This document shows positions 1 to 6,519 of a stretch of DNA of 18,004 bases, one piece after another. Source of the DNA: JAYKJB01 sp035284745 [NCBI: Candidatus Sericytochromatia bacterium] (GTDB taxonomy: Bacteria > Cyanobacteriota > Sericytochromatia > S15B-MN24); the NCBI GenBank assembly GCA_035284745.1, contig JAYKIL010000033.1:1-18004 (forward strand). The letters are read 5' to 3'. Every line of letters begins with the position of its first letter. The first letter of the stretch is position 1. The notes beneath the pieces are model-generated. The model saw only the letters and a program-made list of their open reading frames with translations, ran no database searches and had not been told where the DNA came from. The translations under genes and the position numbers were made by a program.

Positions 1-17
1 GTTTTCTTGCTGCGCAT
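1..17 (-). CDS. 5' end of a leftward gene cut by the window edge
   Basis: On the reverse strand an ATG at 17-15 is preceded by a strong Shine-Dalgarno sequence, GGAGGAG (29-23), at 5-nt spacing. The visible codons read Met-Arg-Ser-Lys-Lys and stay open to the edge. Nothing can be said about the product. The call rests only on the ribosome-binding site and start, so it could be chance. If real, this gene is divergent from the zinc-ribbon gene at 271 and shares the region 30-270 with it. Confidence 0.35.
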
Positions 18-44
18 CCTCACTCCTCCAGACTTCCGTTTCCA

Positions 45-68
45 CGCTTATGCGTAAGCACCGCTTAC
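45..68. promoter_or_regulatory. alternating inverted/direct repeat, possible operator
   Basis: CGCTTA (45-50) recurs at 62-67, 17 bases away. Between them lies GTAAGC (54-59), the reverse complement of GCTTAC (63-68). This gives a perfect 6-bp inverted repeat with a 3-base centre, plus a flanking half-site. It sits just upstream of the putative leftward start at 17 and within the divergent upstream region of the gene at 271. A regulator binding site or small hairpin is possible. No specific regulator is indicated. The rest of 69-255 is AT-rich with a run of Ts near 151-158, and I see no gene in it. Confidence 0.3.
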
Positions 69-270
69 AAAAGAGTTGTCTGGCCCAAAGGTTGCACCGC
101 AGTTGCAAAAGAAGGTGTCGGGTTAAAGTTAAAATTAAATTTAGACCCTCTTTTTTTTAACCTACCCAGCCAAAGGAAAGCAGAAGCCGGGGGCTTTAAC
201 CATCTCAAATCCACGGGTATAAAGGGGGCGAAGCAAGCAATTCCTAGCGTCTGACGAGGAAAACCAGCCA

Positions 271-648
271 ATGCCTATGTGCCCGCGTTGCCGCATTCCC
301 CTGAAAACACACACCATCACGACGGATGTTGAAAAGTGGGAGGTGGAAGTCGATGCGTGCAGCACAAGTTGTGGCGGAATTTGGTTACAAGACCACGACT
401 TTGAAGCGGATTCACGCGCCAACCTTCTGCTTGATCTCGAAGTGGTCAATCTCAATCGCCCGAAGAAAATTCTTGATGCCCGCGTGACAGACGCCCCGGC
501 CACGTGCCCTGACTGCAAGGTCAGGATGGAGCGCTTCAATTGGAACAATCAAGGGCTGTTCATTGATACGTGCAAACGCTGCAAAGGCCGATGGTTCGAC
601 GGTGGCGAAGTCCGCGGAATTTATGAAATTTTAAAACAGCGTCGGTAG
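271..648 (+). CDS. double zinc-ribbon protein (zf-TFIIB-like)
   Basis: The 125-residue protein has two tandem zinc ribbons of the zf-TFIIB type. The first begins with CPRC (residues 4-7) and closes near residues 30-37 with a cysteine pair followed by GGIWL. The second begins with CPDC (about 79-82) and closes with CKRCKGRWFDGGE. The hallmark of the family is a CxxC pair followed about 20 residues later by a second pair leading into G-x-W-hydrophobic-D. The first copy is irregular: its second pair is spaced by three residues (CSTSC) and Q replaces the usual acidic residue. Such proteins are small and cytoplasmic, and their role is generally unknown; binding of nucleic acid or partner proteins is assumed from the fold. 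The start is supported by GAGGA at 256-260, 10 nt upstream. Its end faces the leftward gene at 661, with only 12 nt between. Confidence 0.8.
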   Translation: MPMCPRCRIPLKTHTITTDVEKWEVEVDACSTSCGGIWLQDHDFEADSRANLLLDLEVVNLNRPKKILDARVTDAPATCPDCKVRMERFNWNNQGLFIDTCKRCKGRWFDGGEVRGIYEILKQRR

Positions 649-660
649 GGCAAAAGGGCC

Positions 661-1812
661 TCAGCGCCTGAGACGTTTGAGCCAGAGCAGCACGGCATGT
701 TCCAAACGCAAAACGGAAGCCCGGCTCCATGGATGTCGCCTCAATCGTCGCATCAAATCTGAATCAAACGCTTCTCGGAGTTGGTGAAGCACGGCTACCC
801 ACCTTTTCGATTCGCGGTGTCGCGCCAATCGAAAAGACAATTCGGACCAAGCATCTTCCACCCGTTGGGCCAATACCACCCCACGGCCAGACAACTCACT
901 CATCACGCGCCGGGTCGGTTCAGAGGTTTTTACCCGTTGGGTCACTCCCTCAATAGAGTCACTGTGCTCCGTGGCCAAGGTCATCAGCTGCAGGCCTACC
1001 GAGGCCAATTGCGCCCCCACGTTGATGGGAGGAGGGCTGACAACCCCAACAATCTCGGCCAAGTTTGCGGTCAGTCCCGTGGTCGTCATCAAACGCTCTT
1101 TTGCACTCAATGATTCCCAGGTTTTGAGCCTCTCAAGGTGCTCCGCCGACTCTTTGGTCGCGACTGACAGTGCCAGAACGGGATCCACATTGTCGACCAA
1201 CAGGCGCTTTCCTACTTCTGCACCGAGGCGCTTCACCTCTTCAGGGGCAGGAATTAACTCGTTGACACGTTCACCCAACGCGCTCAGGCGCTCAGGGATC
1301 GCACGGTCCTCCAGCACATCGATGGCGCGCTGCAAAACCAACACCCCATCCGGCCCAAGGGCCTGTTCGACCATCTGATCAAGCCGCCGCCGGGAAGAGG
1401 GGTCGGCGGCGTTCTGAGGCCGTCTGTAAGCCAGATGGGCCGCTGCCAAGTGTGAGCCCGCCGCGGAAAATCGCCCCGTTTGCTGACGCGGCAAGCGACC
1501 TGTCTCGGCGGAAAGGGGCGGCGGCGGCGAGAGGCGGGCCGAGGTGTGCATCGCAAGGTGATCAAGCTTCAGGCGCCGAGAGCGAACGTCTTCTCGCGCA
1601 ATATCCGGCCACACAGAGCGAGGCTTCGGTGATTCTTGCACAGGCCCCGAGACCGACGGGGACAGGGCATCCGGGTCGTTCAAAAAGGCCGAAAGCACCG
1701 CCGTGCTCACCCCTTTTAGGTTGCCAGAACGGCGATCGCCCCCCAGAGGCACCTTGGGCTCCGGGGGGCTGTCTTCTGGCCGATTTCCATCGGGGGAAGG
1801 AGCATTGGTCAT
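661..1812 (-). CDS. unrecognised protein, disordered N-terminus and basic helical C-terminus
   Basis: I do not recognise this 383-residue protein. Residues 1-140 are rich in Pro, Ser, Arg and Gly, including a run of four prolines, and are probably disordered. Residues 143-340 look mostly alpha-helical, with a moderately hydrophobic stretch around 245-282 that is interrupted by a Pro-rich turn (PPP near 260). The last 60 residues are strongly basic, with Arg clusters at 355-359 and at the very C-terminus. No signal peptide or clear membrane helix is seen. The ATG at 1812 follows GGAG at about 8-nt spacing. It starts 34 nt after the stop of the Bax-inhibitor-like gene and very probably shares its transcript. 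It could be a cytoplasmic or membrane-surface partner of that membrane protein, but this rests on position alone. Confidence 0.7.
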   Translation of the reverse strand: MTNAPSPDGNRPEDSPPEPKVPLGGDRRSGNLKGVSTAVLSAFLNDPDALSPSVSGPVQESPKPRSVWPDIAREDVRSRRLKLDHLAMHTSARLSPPPPLSAETGRLPRQQTGRFSAAGSHLAAAHLAYRRPQNAADPSSRRRLDQMVEQALGPDGVLVLQRAIDVLEDRAIPERLSALGERVNELIPAPEEVKRLGAEVGKRLLVDNVDPVLALSVATKESAEHLERLKTWESLSAKERLMTTTGLTANLAEIVGVVSPPPINVGAQLASVGLQLMTLATEHSDSIEGVTQRVKTSEPTRRVMSELSGRGVVLAQRVEDAWSELSFRLARHRESKRWVAVLHQLREAFDSDLMRRLRRHPWSRASVLRLEHAVLLWLKRLRR

Positions 1813-1846
1813 GCAATCACTCCAAATAAAGACACCGCTGAGTTGG

Positions 1847-2560
1847 TTAATCGTCGGAACTAGACATCAGACCAAACAAATGCAGAATCGATTGGAACAT
1901 TCCAATGAAGCTGATGAACAACCCCAACGCGGCCCCCACCCAATCAGCGTCTGCATAGTGATTACGAATCACATTCATCTGAAACACCGTGAACACGGAG
2001 AACATCAGTACGCCGCCGAGCGACAACAGCATAGCGAGCCCTGACGACTGCAAAAAGAGGTTCACCAACCCGGCCACAAACAGCGCCAAAACTCCCACAA
2101 AGACAAAACCACCCAAATTCGCAAAGTCGCGCTTGCTGGTTGCCCCATACACCGCCAAGCCACCAAAGGTCACGGCAGTGACAGACAGCGCCTGAGCAAT
2201 CAGGGGCAATCCCCCCCGCATTCCAGCCCAGGTCAACAAGGGAACCAGGGTCACGCCCGTCAACACGGCATACGCAATAAACAGCAAGCGGTTCAGGCCC
2301 TCCTTGCGTTGCCAGCGATTCGAAGTAAAGACCAGGCCAAGTTCAGCCACAATGGCGGCAATCAAAATAGGACCTGCAGCAGCTCCGGCCATCTTCAAAA
2401 GATGCATGCCCGCGTAGACGCCGCCTGCCGTGGCTAGCAATGCCAACCCAAAAATAGGCATCACCTTGCTGGTGAATGTGACCGAACTCATCCCCCCCCA
2501 GGCCGACCCCGCCTGGGGTAGACTCCCAATGTGCCGGGCACGATCCATTTCATATGACAT
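1847..2560 (-). CDS. Bax inhibitor-1 (BI-1/YbhL/TMBIM) family membrane protein
   Basis: The 237-residue inner-membrane protein has about seven hydrophobic helices, the normal size for bacterial BI-1 proteins. The block around 139-170, with a polar TSKRDF element followed by GGFVFVGVLALFVA and NLFL, matches the family core. Bacterial homologues such as YetJ are pH-sensitive calcium leak channels in vitro; in vivo roles are poorly known. The two conserved acidic positions of the proposed di-aspartyl sensor look replaced. The usual TM6 YDTQ-like motif reads VFQM (Q194), and the usual TM7 LYLDFINLF-like motif reads LFISFIGMF (S217). The ATG at 2560 is preferred over a TTG at 2614 because AAAGGAG lies 10 nt upstream of it. 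It is the first gene of a leftward pair with the 383-residue protein. Confidence 0.85.
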   Translation of the reverse strand: MSYEMDRARHIGSLPQAGSAWGGMSSVTFTSKVMPIFGLALLATAGGVYAGMHLLKMAGAAAGPILIAAIVAELGLVFTSNRWQRKEGLNRLLFIAYAVLTGVTLVPLLTWAGMRGGLPLIAQALSVTAVTFGGLAVYGATSKRDFANLGGFVFVGVLALFVAGLVNLFLQSSGLAMLLSLGGVLMFSVFTVFQMNVIRNHYADADWVGAALGLFISFIGMFQSILHLFGLMSSSDD

Positions 2561-2626
2561 GGTGCAAAAGCTCCTTTCGATTTGCGCAACCGGGCAAGCC
2601 AAAAAATAACACACCGGCGCCTTGAT

Positions 2627-2655
2627 ATTGTACCCGCAAAGCCCGAACCTGTCTG
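2627..2655 (-). promoter_or_regulatory. putative sigma-70-type promoter for the BI-1 gene
   Basis: On the reverse strand CAGACA (2655-2650, 4 of 6 to the -35 consensus) and TACAAT (2632-2627, 5 of 6 to the -10 consensus) are separated by 17 nt. This places transcription initiation about 60 nt upstream of the ATG at 2560. It was judged by eye only. Confidence 0.45.
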
Positions 2656-2689
2656 TGCGATTCGACTCGCCGCCTTTTGATTCGGACTT

Positions 2690-2811
2690 TCACACGAGAA
2701 TCGCTTGAAAGAGAATTAAACAAAAATATTCCAGGAATTAAAATAAAATTAACCCCGTGTTCAGGGTCTTCCTATCACCATGGAAACAGATTGATTGATA
2801 GAGAGAGCCCT
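2690..2811 (+). promoter_or_regulatory. AT-rich probable promoter region of the PycTM-like gene
   Basis: The stretch is sharply AT-rich compared with its surroundings, with A/T runs at 2714-2752. Candidate elements are TTGAAA at 2705-2710 and TAAAAT at 2739-2744, but they are not well spaced relative to each other, so no single promoter is assigned. An upstream TTG in frame at 2677 would make this region coding. Its composition and the absence of a ribosome-binding site argue against that. Confidence 0.3.
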
Positions 2812-3459
2812 ATGCCCACCAGTCCGTTAAACACGACAGTTCCACGCACGTTAAAAATCATGCGGCGCCGAACCGGCGACATGCCCGCTCCTTTTTTGCA
2901 AGGCGTCGTCGCATCACCAGAACAACCGCCCACACAAGCCCCGCTACTCAACAACCCTGACCTGATGCTGACTTTCCAATATATGCGTTTTCTCAATCAG
3001 CACACGATGGATTACATCCGCATGGCGGATGCCAAAGCGGCCGTCTTGATTACGTTGCTATCGGCCAACCTCTTGGTGTTGGTGCAACGGGCTGCGGATG
3101 CCATCGCGCGTCTTCATCAAGAGGGCACCGTATTCCTTATTGTGGGCGCCATTGCGCTCGCCACCATCAGTTTGACAGTGGCTATCAACGTGATTCGCCC
3201 CCGTGTTTTTCGCAATCATCAGCAGGGCCATATTTTTTGGGAAGACATCGTCGCGCAAGAAAAAATAGATTACGCGGCCAGCTTTCCCGGACTGACCGGC
3301 AAAGACATTCTGCGCGAACTCGGAGAGCATAACCACAACCTTGCGAGCTCTGCCTTGCGAAAATTTCGCTGGCTGCGTGCAGGATTTTACCTGGCGCTGA
3401 TGTCTATCGTGACCAGTGCCAGCATCATCCTTCTGACGACAGAGCCCTTGCCCCGCTAG
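2812..3459 (+). CDS. PycTM-like (DUF5706) three-helix membrane protein, orphan Pycsar-type effector
   Basis: The 215-residue protein has about 50 polar residues first, then two adjacent membrane helices (about 75-92 and 107-127), a cytoplasmic helical stretch (130-185) and a third membrane helix (about 190-209). An ADAKA motif (72-76) opens the first helix, IRPR (128-131) closes the second, and a long charged helix precedes the third. This order matches the PycTM/DUF5706 family as I recall it. In Pycsar anti-phage defence such proteins sense cCMP or cUMP and damage the inner membrane. The family also occurs fused to HD domains and outside proven defence loci. No cyclase (PycC) gene is adjacent: neighbours are a BI-1 operon and rmlD. 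The ATG at 2812 is chosen over the in-frame TTG at 2677 because the 5' part is AT-rich and promoter-like. Its ribosome-binding site is weak. The family call is fairly firm; a defence function is inference. Confidence 0.7.
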   Translation: MPTSPLNTTVPRTLKIMRRRTGDMPAPFLQGVVASPEQPPTQAPLLNNPDLMLTFQYMRFLNQHTMDYIRMADAKAAVLITLLSANLLVLVQRAADAIARLHQEGTVFLIVGAIALATISLTVAINVIRPRVFRNHQQGHIFWEDIVAQEKIDYAASFPGLTGKDILRELGEHNHNLASSALRKFRWLRAGFYLALMSIVTSASIILLTTEPLPR

Positions 3460-3568
3460 TTTTTTTCGGCCAATCGGCTCCCTCTGCGCCAAACCTGCTG
3501 TGCTAACATTCGTGAGGGCTGAAAGCATCGTCTTCAGGTGTCAGCCAGCAGAAGGGGGAAACCGAACG

Positions 3569-4423
3569 GTGAAAATCTTGCTAACGGGTGCCCAAGGGAT
3601 GCTTGCAGGAGCGATCAAGCCCGTTTTGGAGGCTCACGGGCACCTGCTCGCATCATTTTCGCGAACGGGCCTCGACATTCGGGATCCGATGGCCGTTAAA
3701 ACGACGATGAAAGAGGTTCGGCCCGACCTCGTGCTTAATATGGCCGCCTACACACGCGTCGACGATGCTGAAAGCGAACCGCAACAAGCTTTCGCCATCA
3801 ATGCTCAGGCGGTTCACACCCTCGCCGAAACGTGTGCCGGGCTGAACGCGACGTTGCTTCACGTGAGCACCGACTACGTCTTCGACGGCCAAGCCCAGCA
3901 ACCCTACCCAGAAAACGCTCCGCCAGACCCTGTCAATACCTACGGCCGCAGCAAATGGGCTGGCGAACAGGCCATTCGAGACGCGTTGCAAAATCACTAC
4001 ATCATTCGCACCGCGTGGCTCTACGGCACAGGGGGCCCAAATTTTGTTGACACCATAAGAAAACTGGCGCGCCGCCAAGCTCCGTTGCGCGTCGTATCCG
4101 ATCAACGCGGCGCCCCCACCTGGACCCATGACCTGTCAAACACCATCTGTCGTCTAATTCTCACCCAAAAATTCGGCACCTACCACATCAGCAATCAAGG
4201 CGAATGCAGTTGGCACGAGGTCGCGCAAAAAATTGTCGCCCTCGAAGGGCTGAAGACCCCTGTTATCCCCGTCAGCACCGACGAATTTCCCCGACCAGCC
4301 CCTCGCCCGCGATATTCTGTGCTCAAGAATCAAGCACTTCTGGACGCTGGCATTCCTTTGTTGCCCCCGTGGGAGCAGAGTCTGGCAACCTATCTTGAAC
4401 GCCACCCGTTCGCAGGGCCGTGA
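3569..4423 (+). CDS. rmlD: dTDP-4-dehydrorhamnose reductase (RmlD-like)
   Basis: This is a short-chain dehydrogenase of the RmlD/RfbD substrate-binding family. It would reduce dTDP-4-dehydro-L-rhamnose to dTDP-L-rhamnose with NAD(P)H, the last step in making the rhamnose donor for surface polysaccharide. In the 284-residue protein, the nucleotide-binding loop GAQGMLAG is at 7-14. LNMAAYTRVDDAE is around 56-68 and STDYVFDG at 100-107. The catalytic YxxxK is Tyr125 to Lys129, and RTAWLYG is at 147-153. The length is normal for the family. The GTG at 3569 is chosen because the protein then begins directly at the first beta strand (KILLTG) and GGGGG (3554-3558) lies 10 nt upstream; a further upstream start at 3500 would add a non-homologous 23-residue tail. 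No other rml gene is visible here, so a related nucleotide-sugar reductase cannot be excluded. Its end faces the coiled-coil gene with 3 nt between stops. Confidence 0.88.
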   Translation: MKILLTGAQGMLAGAIKPVLEAHGHLLASFSRTGLDIRDPMAVKTTMKEVRPDLVLNMAAYTRVDDAESEPQQAFAINAQAVHTLAETCAGLNATLLHVSTDYVFDGQAQQPYPENAPPDPVNTYGRSKWAGEQAIRDALQNHYIIRTAWLYGTGGPNFVDTIRKLARRQAPLRVVSDQRGAPTWTHDLSNTICRLILTQKFGTYHISNQGECSWHEVAQKIVALEGLKTPVIPVSTDEFPRPAPRPRYSVLKNQALLDAGIPLLPPWEQSLATYLERHPFAGP

Positions 4424-4426
4424 CCC

Positions 4427-5494
4427 CTATGAACCCTCTGCAGAGGAGGGCCGGCGCGGTCGCCCTTTGCCTTTTTGACCTTCCAGGGCTTGCATATACG
4501 CGGTTTTGTCACGCACCGCGCTGGCGAGTTGTTCCTGCAGTTCTTTATAATCCCGGGTCATCTCATCGAGGCGTTTTTGCAGTTCGGTCATCTGCTCGCC
4601 CTTCGCAGCGCGTTCCGCTTTCTCCAGCTTCGTCACGGCGGTTTTTGCCTTGCGAAGATCCTTGCTTGTGGCTTCGAGACGAATTTCCGCCTCTTTTCGC
4701 AAGGTGCGCTCTTCACTGAGATCCTTAAAGAGACGGGCCACCTCGCGCTCAGAATTAGCCAGCATCGCCGTCAAATCATCAATGCGTTCATCGACCTGTG
4801 CCCCGGCCTGCCGGCTGACGGTTAACTCCGCCTGCAACGCTTGGACCTCCTGCGTCGCTCGCTGCTTCAAATTTTCATATGCCGAAACCGCACGCTGCAA
4901 CTCCCGATCCTTGCCCGCCACCAGTTGATCCTGGGACACCAATTGTGTCTTTAAGACGGCCACCTCTTGTTGCGCGTGTTTGAGATCAGCCTGGTGCTGT
5001 TCCTCCCGTTGCGCGTGCACCAAAGCACCATCCAGTTGCTTGCGCAATTCCCCCAACGCGGCCTGCTGAGAATCAATAACAGCGCGTTGCTCTTGCATTT
5101 GTTGTTGAGACTTGCTGGCAAGCAGGCGTTGTCCGTTTAATTCCTCCCGCCAGTTCAGACGCTCACTGGCAAGCTCATCAATGCGATTCAACGCATACTG
5201 CAATTGCCCCTGCATGTCGCGCGCCAGCACCTGATGCAACTGTTTCTGATGGTCGATATAGGCACGCAACTTCTCATTTTCTGCGCGCAGACCTTGAAAC
5301 TTCACCGCAAAACGGTTCAGCGTTTGCTTCACCACATCGAACAACGAGTCGGCGACGCGGCCACGTTCCTCCCGCACTGCCCGCGTTATTTGCTGCCAGT
5401 GCACAAGATGGGCGTCCCGCTCTTGCAGGGCCTGATTCAATTTCTGAATGTGTTCGATCAGCTTGCGCAGTTGCTGATCGTACGCGCCAGACAT
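4427..5494 (-). CDS. long coiled-coil protein, function unknown
   Basis: The 355-residue protein is almost entirely alpha-helical coiled coil. From residue 5 to about 340 it is rich in Leu, Gln, Glu, Lys, Arg and Ala with regular hydrophobic spacing and almost no Pro or Gly. The C-terminal end is a short basic, Pro/Ser-containing tail. There is no signal peptide, membrane segment or enzyme motif. I cannot assign a family; superficial similarity to SMC or other filament proteins is expected from composition alone. The start is uncertain: the ATG at 5494 gives a natural N-terminus but lacks a clear Shine-Dalgarno sequence. An ATG at 5527 and a TTG at 5569 are possible in-frame alternatives. It lies 187 nt behind the methyltransferase-like gene, so it may belong to the helicase cluster or have its own promoter (a TACAAT hexamer lies at 5619-5614 on this strand). 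Confidence 0.75.
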   Translation of the reverse strand: MSGAYDQQLRKLIEHIQKLNQALQERDAHLVHWQQITRAVREERGRVADSLFDVVKQTLNRFAVKFQGLRAENEKLRAYIDHQKQLHQVLARDMQGQLQYALNRIDELASERLNWREELNGQRLLASKSQQQMQEQRAVIDSQQAALGELRKQLDGALVHAQREEQHQADLKHAQQEVAVLKTQLVSQDQLVAGKDRELQRAVSAYENLKQRATQEVQALQAELTVSRQAGAQVDERIDDLTAMLANSEREVARLFKDLSEERTLRKEAEIRLEATSKDLRKAKTAVTKLEKAERAAKGEQMTELQKRLDEMTRDYKELQEQLASAVRDKTAYMQALEGQKGKGRPRRPSSAEGS

Positions 5495-5681
5495 GGGAAG
5501 GTGTCGTGCTCCGGAAAAATACGTCATCCGAACCCAACTGCGTCTGAATGCGGCACATTTTTCACGCAATCGTGACCCGCGACACAGACAAAAAACACAG
5601 CCAGGCCGACGTCATTGTATCACAGGGACTTGCAGGTTTTTGCCCCAGGAAACACGCCTTTCTCGCTGGCCGCCTGCTCGA

Positions 5682-6233
5682 TCAAGTCGCTAAGCGCTGA
5701 TAAAGGCGTCCATAAACGGTCTTTTTACTGGGTCCCCACGGGCCCTGCACCGCCCGCGTCAGTTGGAAATAATGCGCGGGATCGGACGGGCGGGACTTAA
5801 AAGGGCTCACGACAACCACCCACGACGCACCGCTTTCCCACATGCGCCACCACATCACCGTCTTTTCCGCGGGAGTTGCGAGGTGCAAAGCGTAGCTCGC
5901 AACGATCATCTCGGAGGGCGGCATCGCCTGATCAAAACAGCCCACCAAACCGCGGCAGCCCGTCTCCTTCTCGTAACGAGCCACCATCGCCGACGCGCGA
6001 TCCATTCCCTGACACAAACAACCTCGGGGTTGGAAAAGCTTCGTCACCAGCCCATCCCCACAACCCAAATCAAGCACGCTCGCTGCAAGAGGGAGGCTCA
6101 ATGCACTCAGGGCCTGTTCAATGCCCTCCGCGTGGGGATTATCATAAACGTGCGACCGCCTCTCGTAGTACTCTTCCGGTGAAAGTTCTGTCCCCAAATA
6201 CAAGTGCGGTGCTTCGTCGCGGGGCCCGTGCAT
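5682..6233 (-). CDS. class I SAM-dependent methyltransferase-like protein
   Basis: The 183-residue protein has the class I methyltransferase SAM-binding motif I, VLDLGCGDG, at 53-61. A likely motif II acidic residue is Asp78, after GCLCQGM, and the motif-IV-like strand EMIVASYALHL is around 108-118. The first 50 residues (with YYERRSHVY around 22-30) resemble the cap that precedes many small-molecule methyltransferases. No DPPY/NPPY DNA-methylase motif is seen, so base methylation of DNA is not supported; the substrate is unknown. The protein is short for the fold, and the C-terminal strands may be minimal. The ATG at 6233 lies 7 nt after the stop of the membrane-anchored gene; a TTG directly before it (6236) is also possible. 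The tight spacing implies co-translation with the helicase cluster. Confidence 0.8.
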   Translation of the reverse strand: MHGPRDEAPHLYLGTELSPEEYYERRSHVYDNPHAEGIEQALSALSLPLAASVLDLGCGDGLVTKLFQPRGCLCQGMDRASAMVARYEKETGCRGLVGCFDQAMPPSEMIVASYALHLATPAEKTVMWWRMWESGASWVVVVSPFKSRPSDPAHYFQLTRAVQGPWGPSKKTVYGRLYQRLAT

Positions 6234-6240
6234 CAAGCCT

Positions 6241-6519
6241 CTACAAGGTGCCGATCAACACCCCGGCCAGGACCAACGTGGCTGCCAAACCGGCCCAGGC
6301 AGGGCGCGGAGCACCGGCCACAGTGGCGAGGCGCGGCCGCCAACGAAACTCTGACTCAAAGAAAGACAATGAGCCCGCCAGCATTCTAAGGTCAATCATC
6401 CGCCGTTCTTTGTCGTAATAAGCGACCCACGACTCTAAAAACGCCACTTCCATAAACACACTGCTGGGGTTGGCCTCAGCCAACAGATGCAGCATCTCCT
6501 CTGTTTCACGAGGCGTCAT
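6241..6519 (-). CDS. small protein with a single C-terminal membrane anchor
   Basis: The 92-residue protein has a polar, helical, acidic N-terminal part. From about residue 74 a single hydrophobic segment (WAGLAATLVLAGVLIG) runs to the C-terminus, as in tail-anchored proteins. No family is recognised. The start is well fixed: ATG at 6519 follows AGGAGGA at 7-nt spacing, and that ATG overlaps the stop of the upstream zinc-cluster gene by 4 nt (ATGA), typical of translational coupling. A small membrane-tethered subunit translated together with the zinc/coiled-coil protein could hold the helicase machinery at the inner membrane. That role is inferred only from gene order and topology. Confidence 0.8.
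   Translation of the reverse strand: MTPRETEEMLHLLAEANPSSVFMEVAFLESWVAYYDKERRMIDLRMLAGSLSFFESEFRWRPRLATVAGAPRPAWAGLAATLVLAGVLIGTL

Noticed and set aside
65-271. Leftward 68-residue open frame in the left intergenic region
   Set aside because: Composition is odd, it crosses the AT-rich promoter-like region and T-run, and no ribosome-binding site or family resemblance is seen. A neighbouring frame reads a short FFCNCGATF-like stretch that looks like a zinc ribbon, but a stop immediately precedes it.
3517-3546. GGCTGA/TCAGCC inverted repeat in the rmlD leader as a riboswitch or operator
   Set aside because: A 6-bp stem with an 18-base loop is expected by chance and no further structure supports it.
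2560-3569. Complete Pycsar operon
   Set aside because: No class III nucleotidyl cyclase is encoded on either side of the PycTM-like gene, so only an orphan effector-like protein is claimed.
5682-6233. DNA adenine or cytosine methyltransferase of a restriction or DISARM-type system
   Set aside because: It has only the general SAM-binding motif; no DPPY/NPPY or PCQ catalytic motif is seen, the protein is only 183 residues, and no nuclease gene is nearby.
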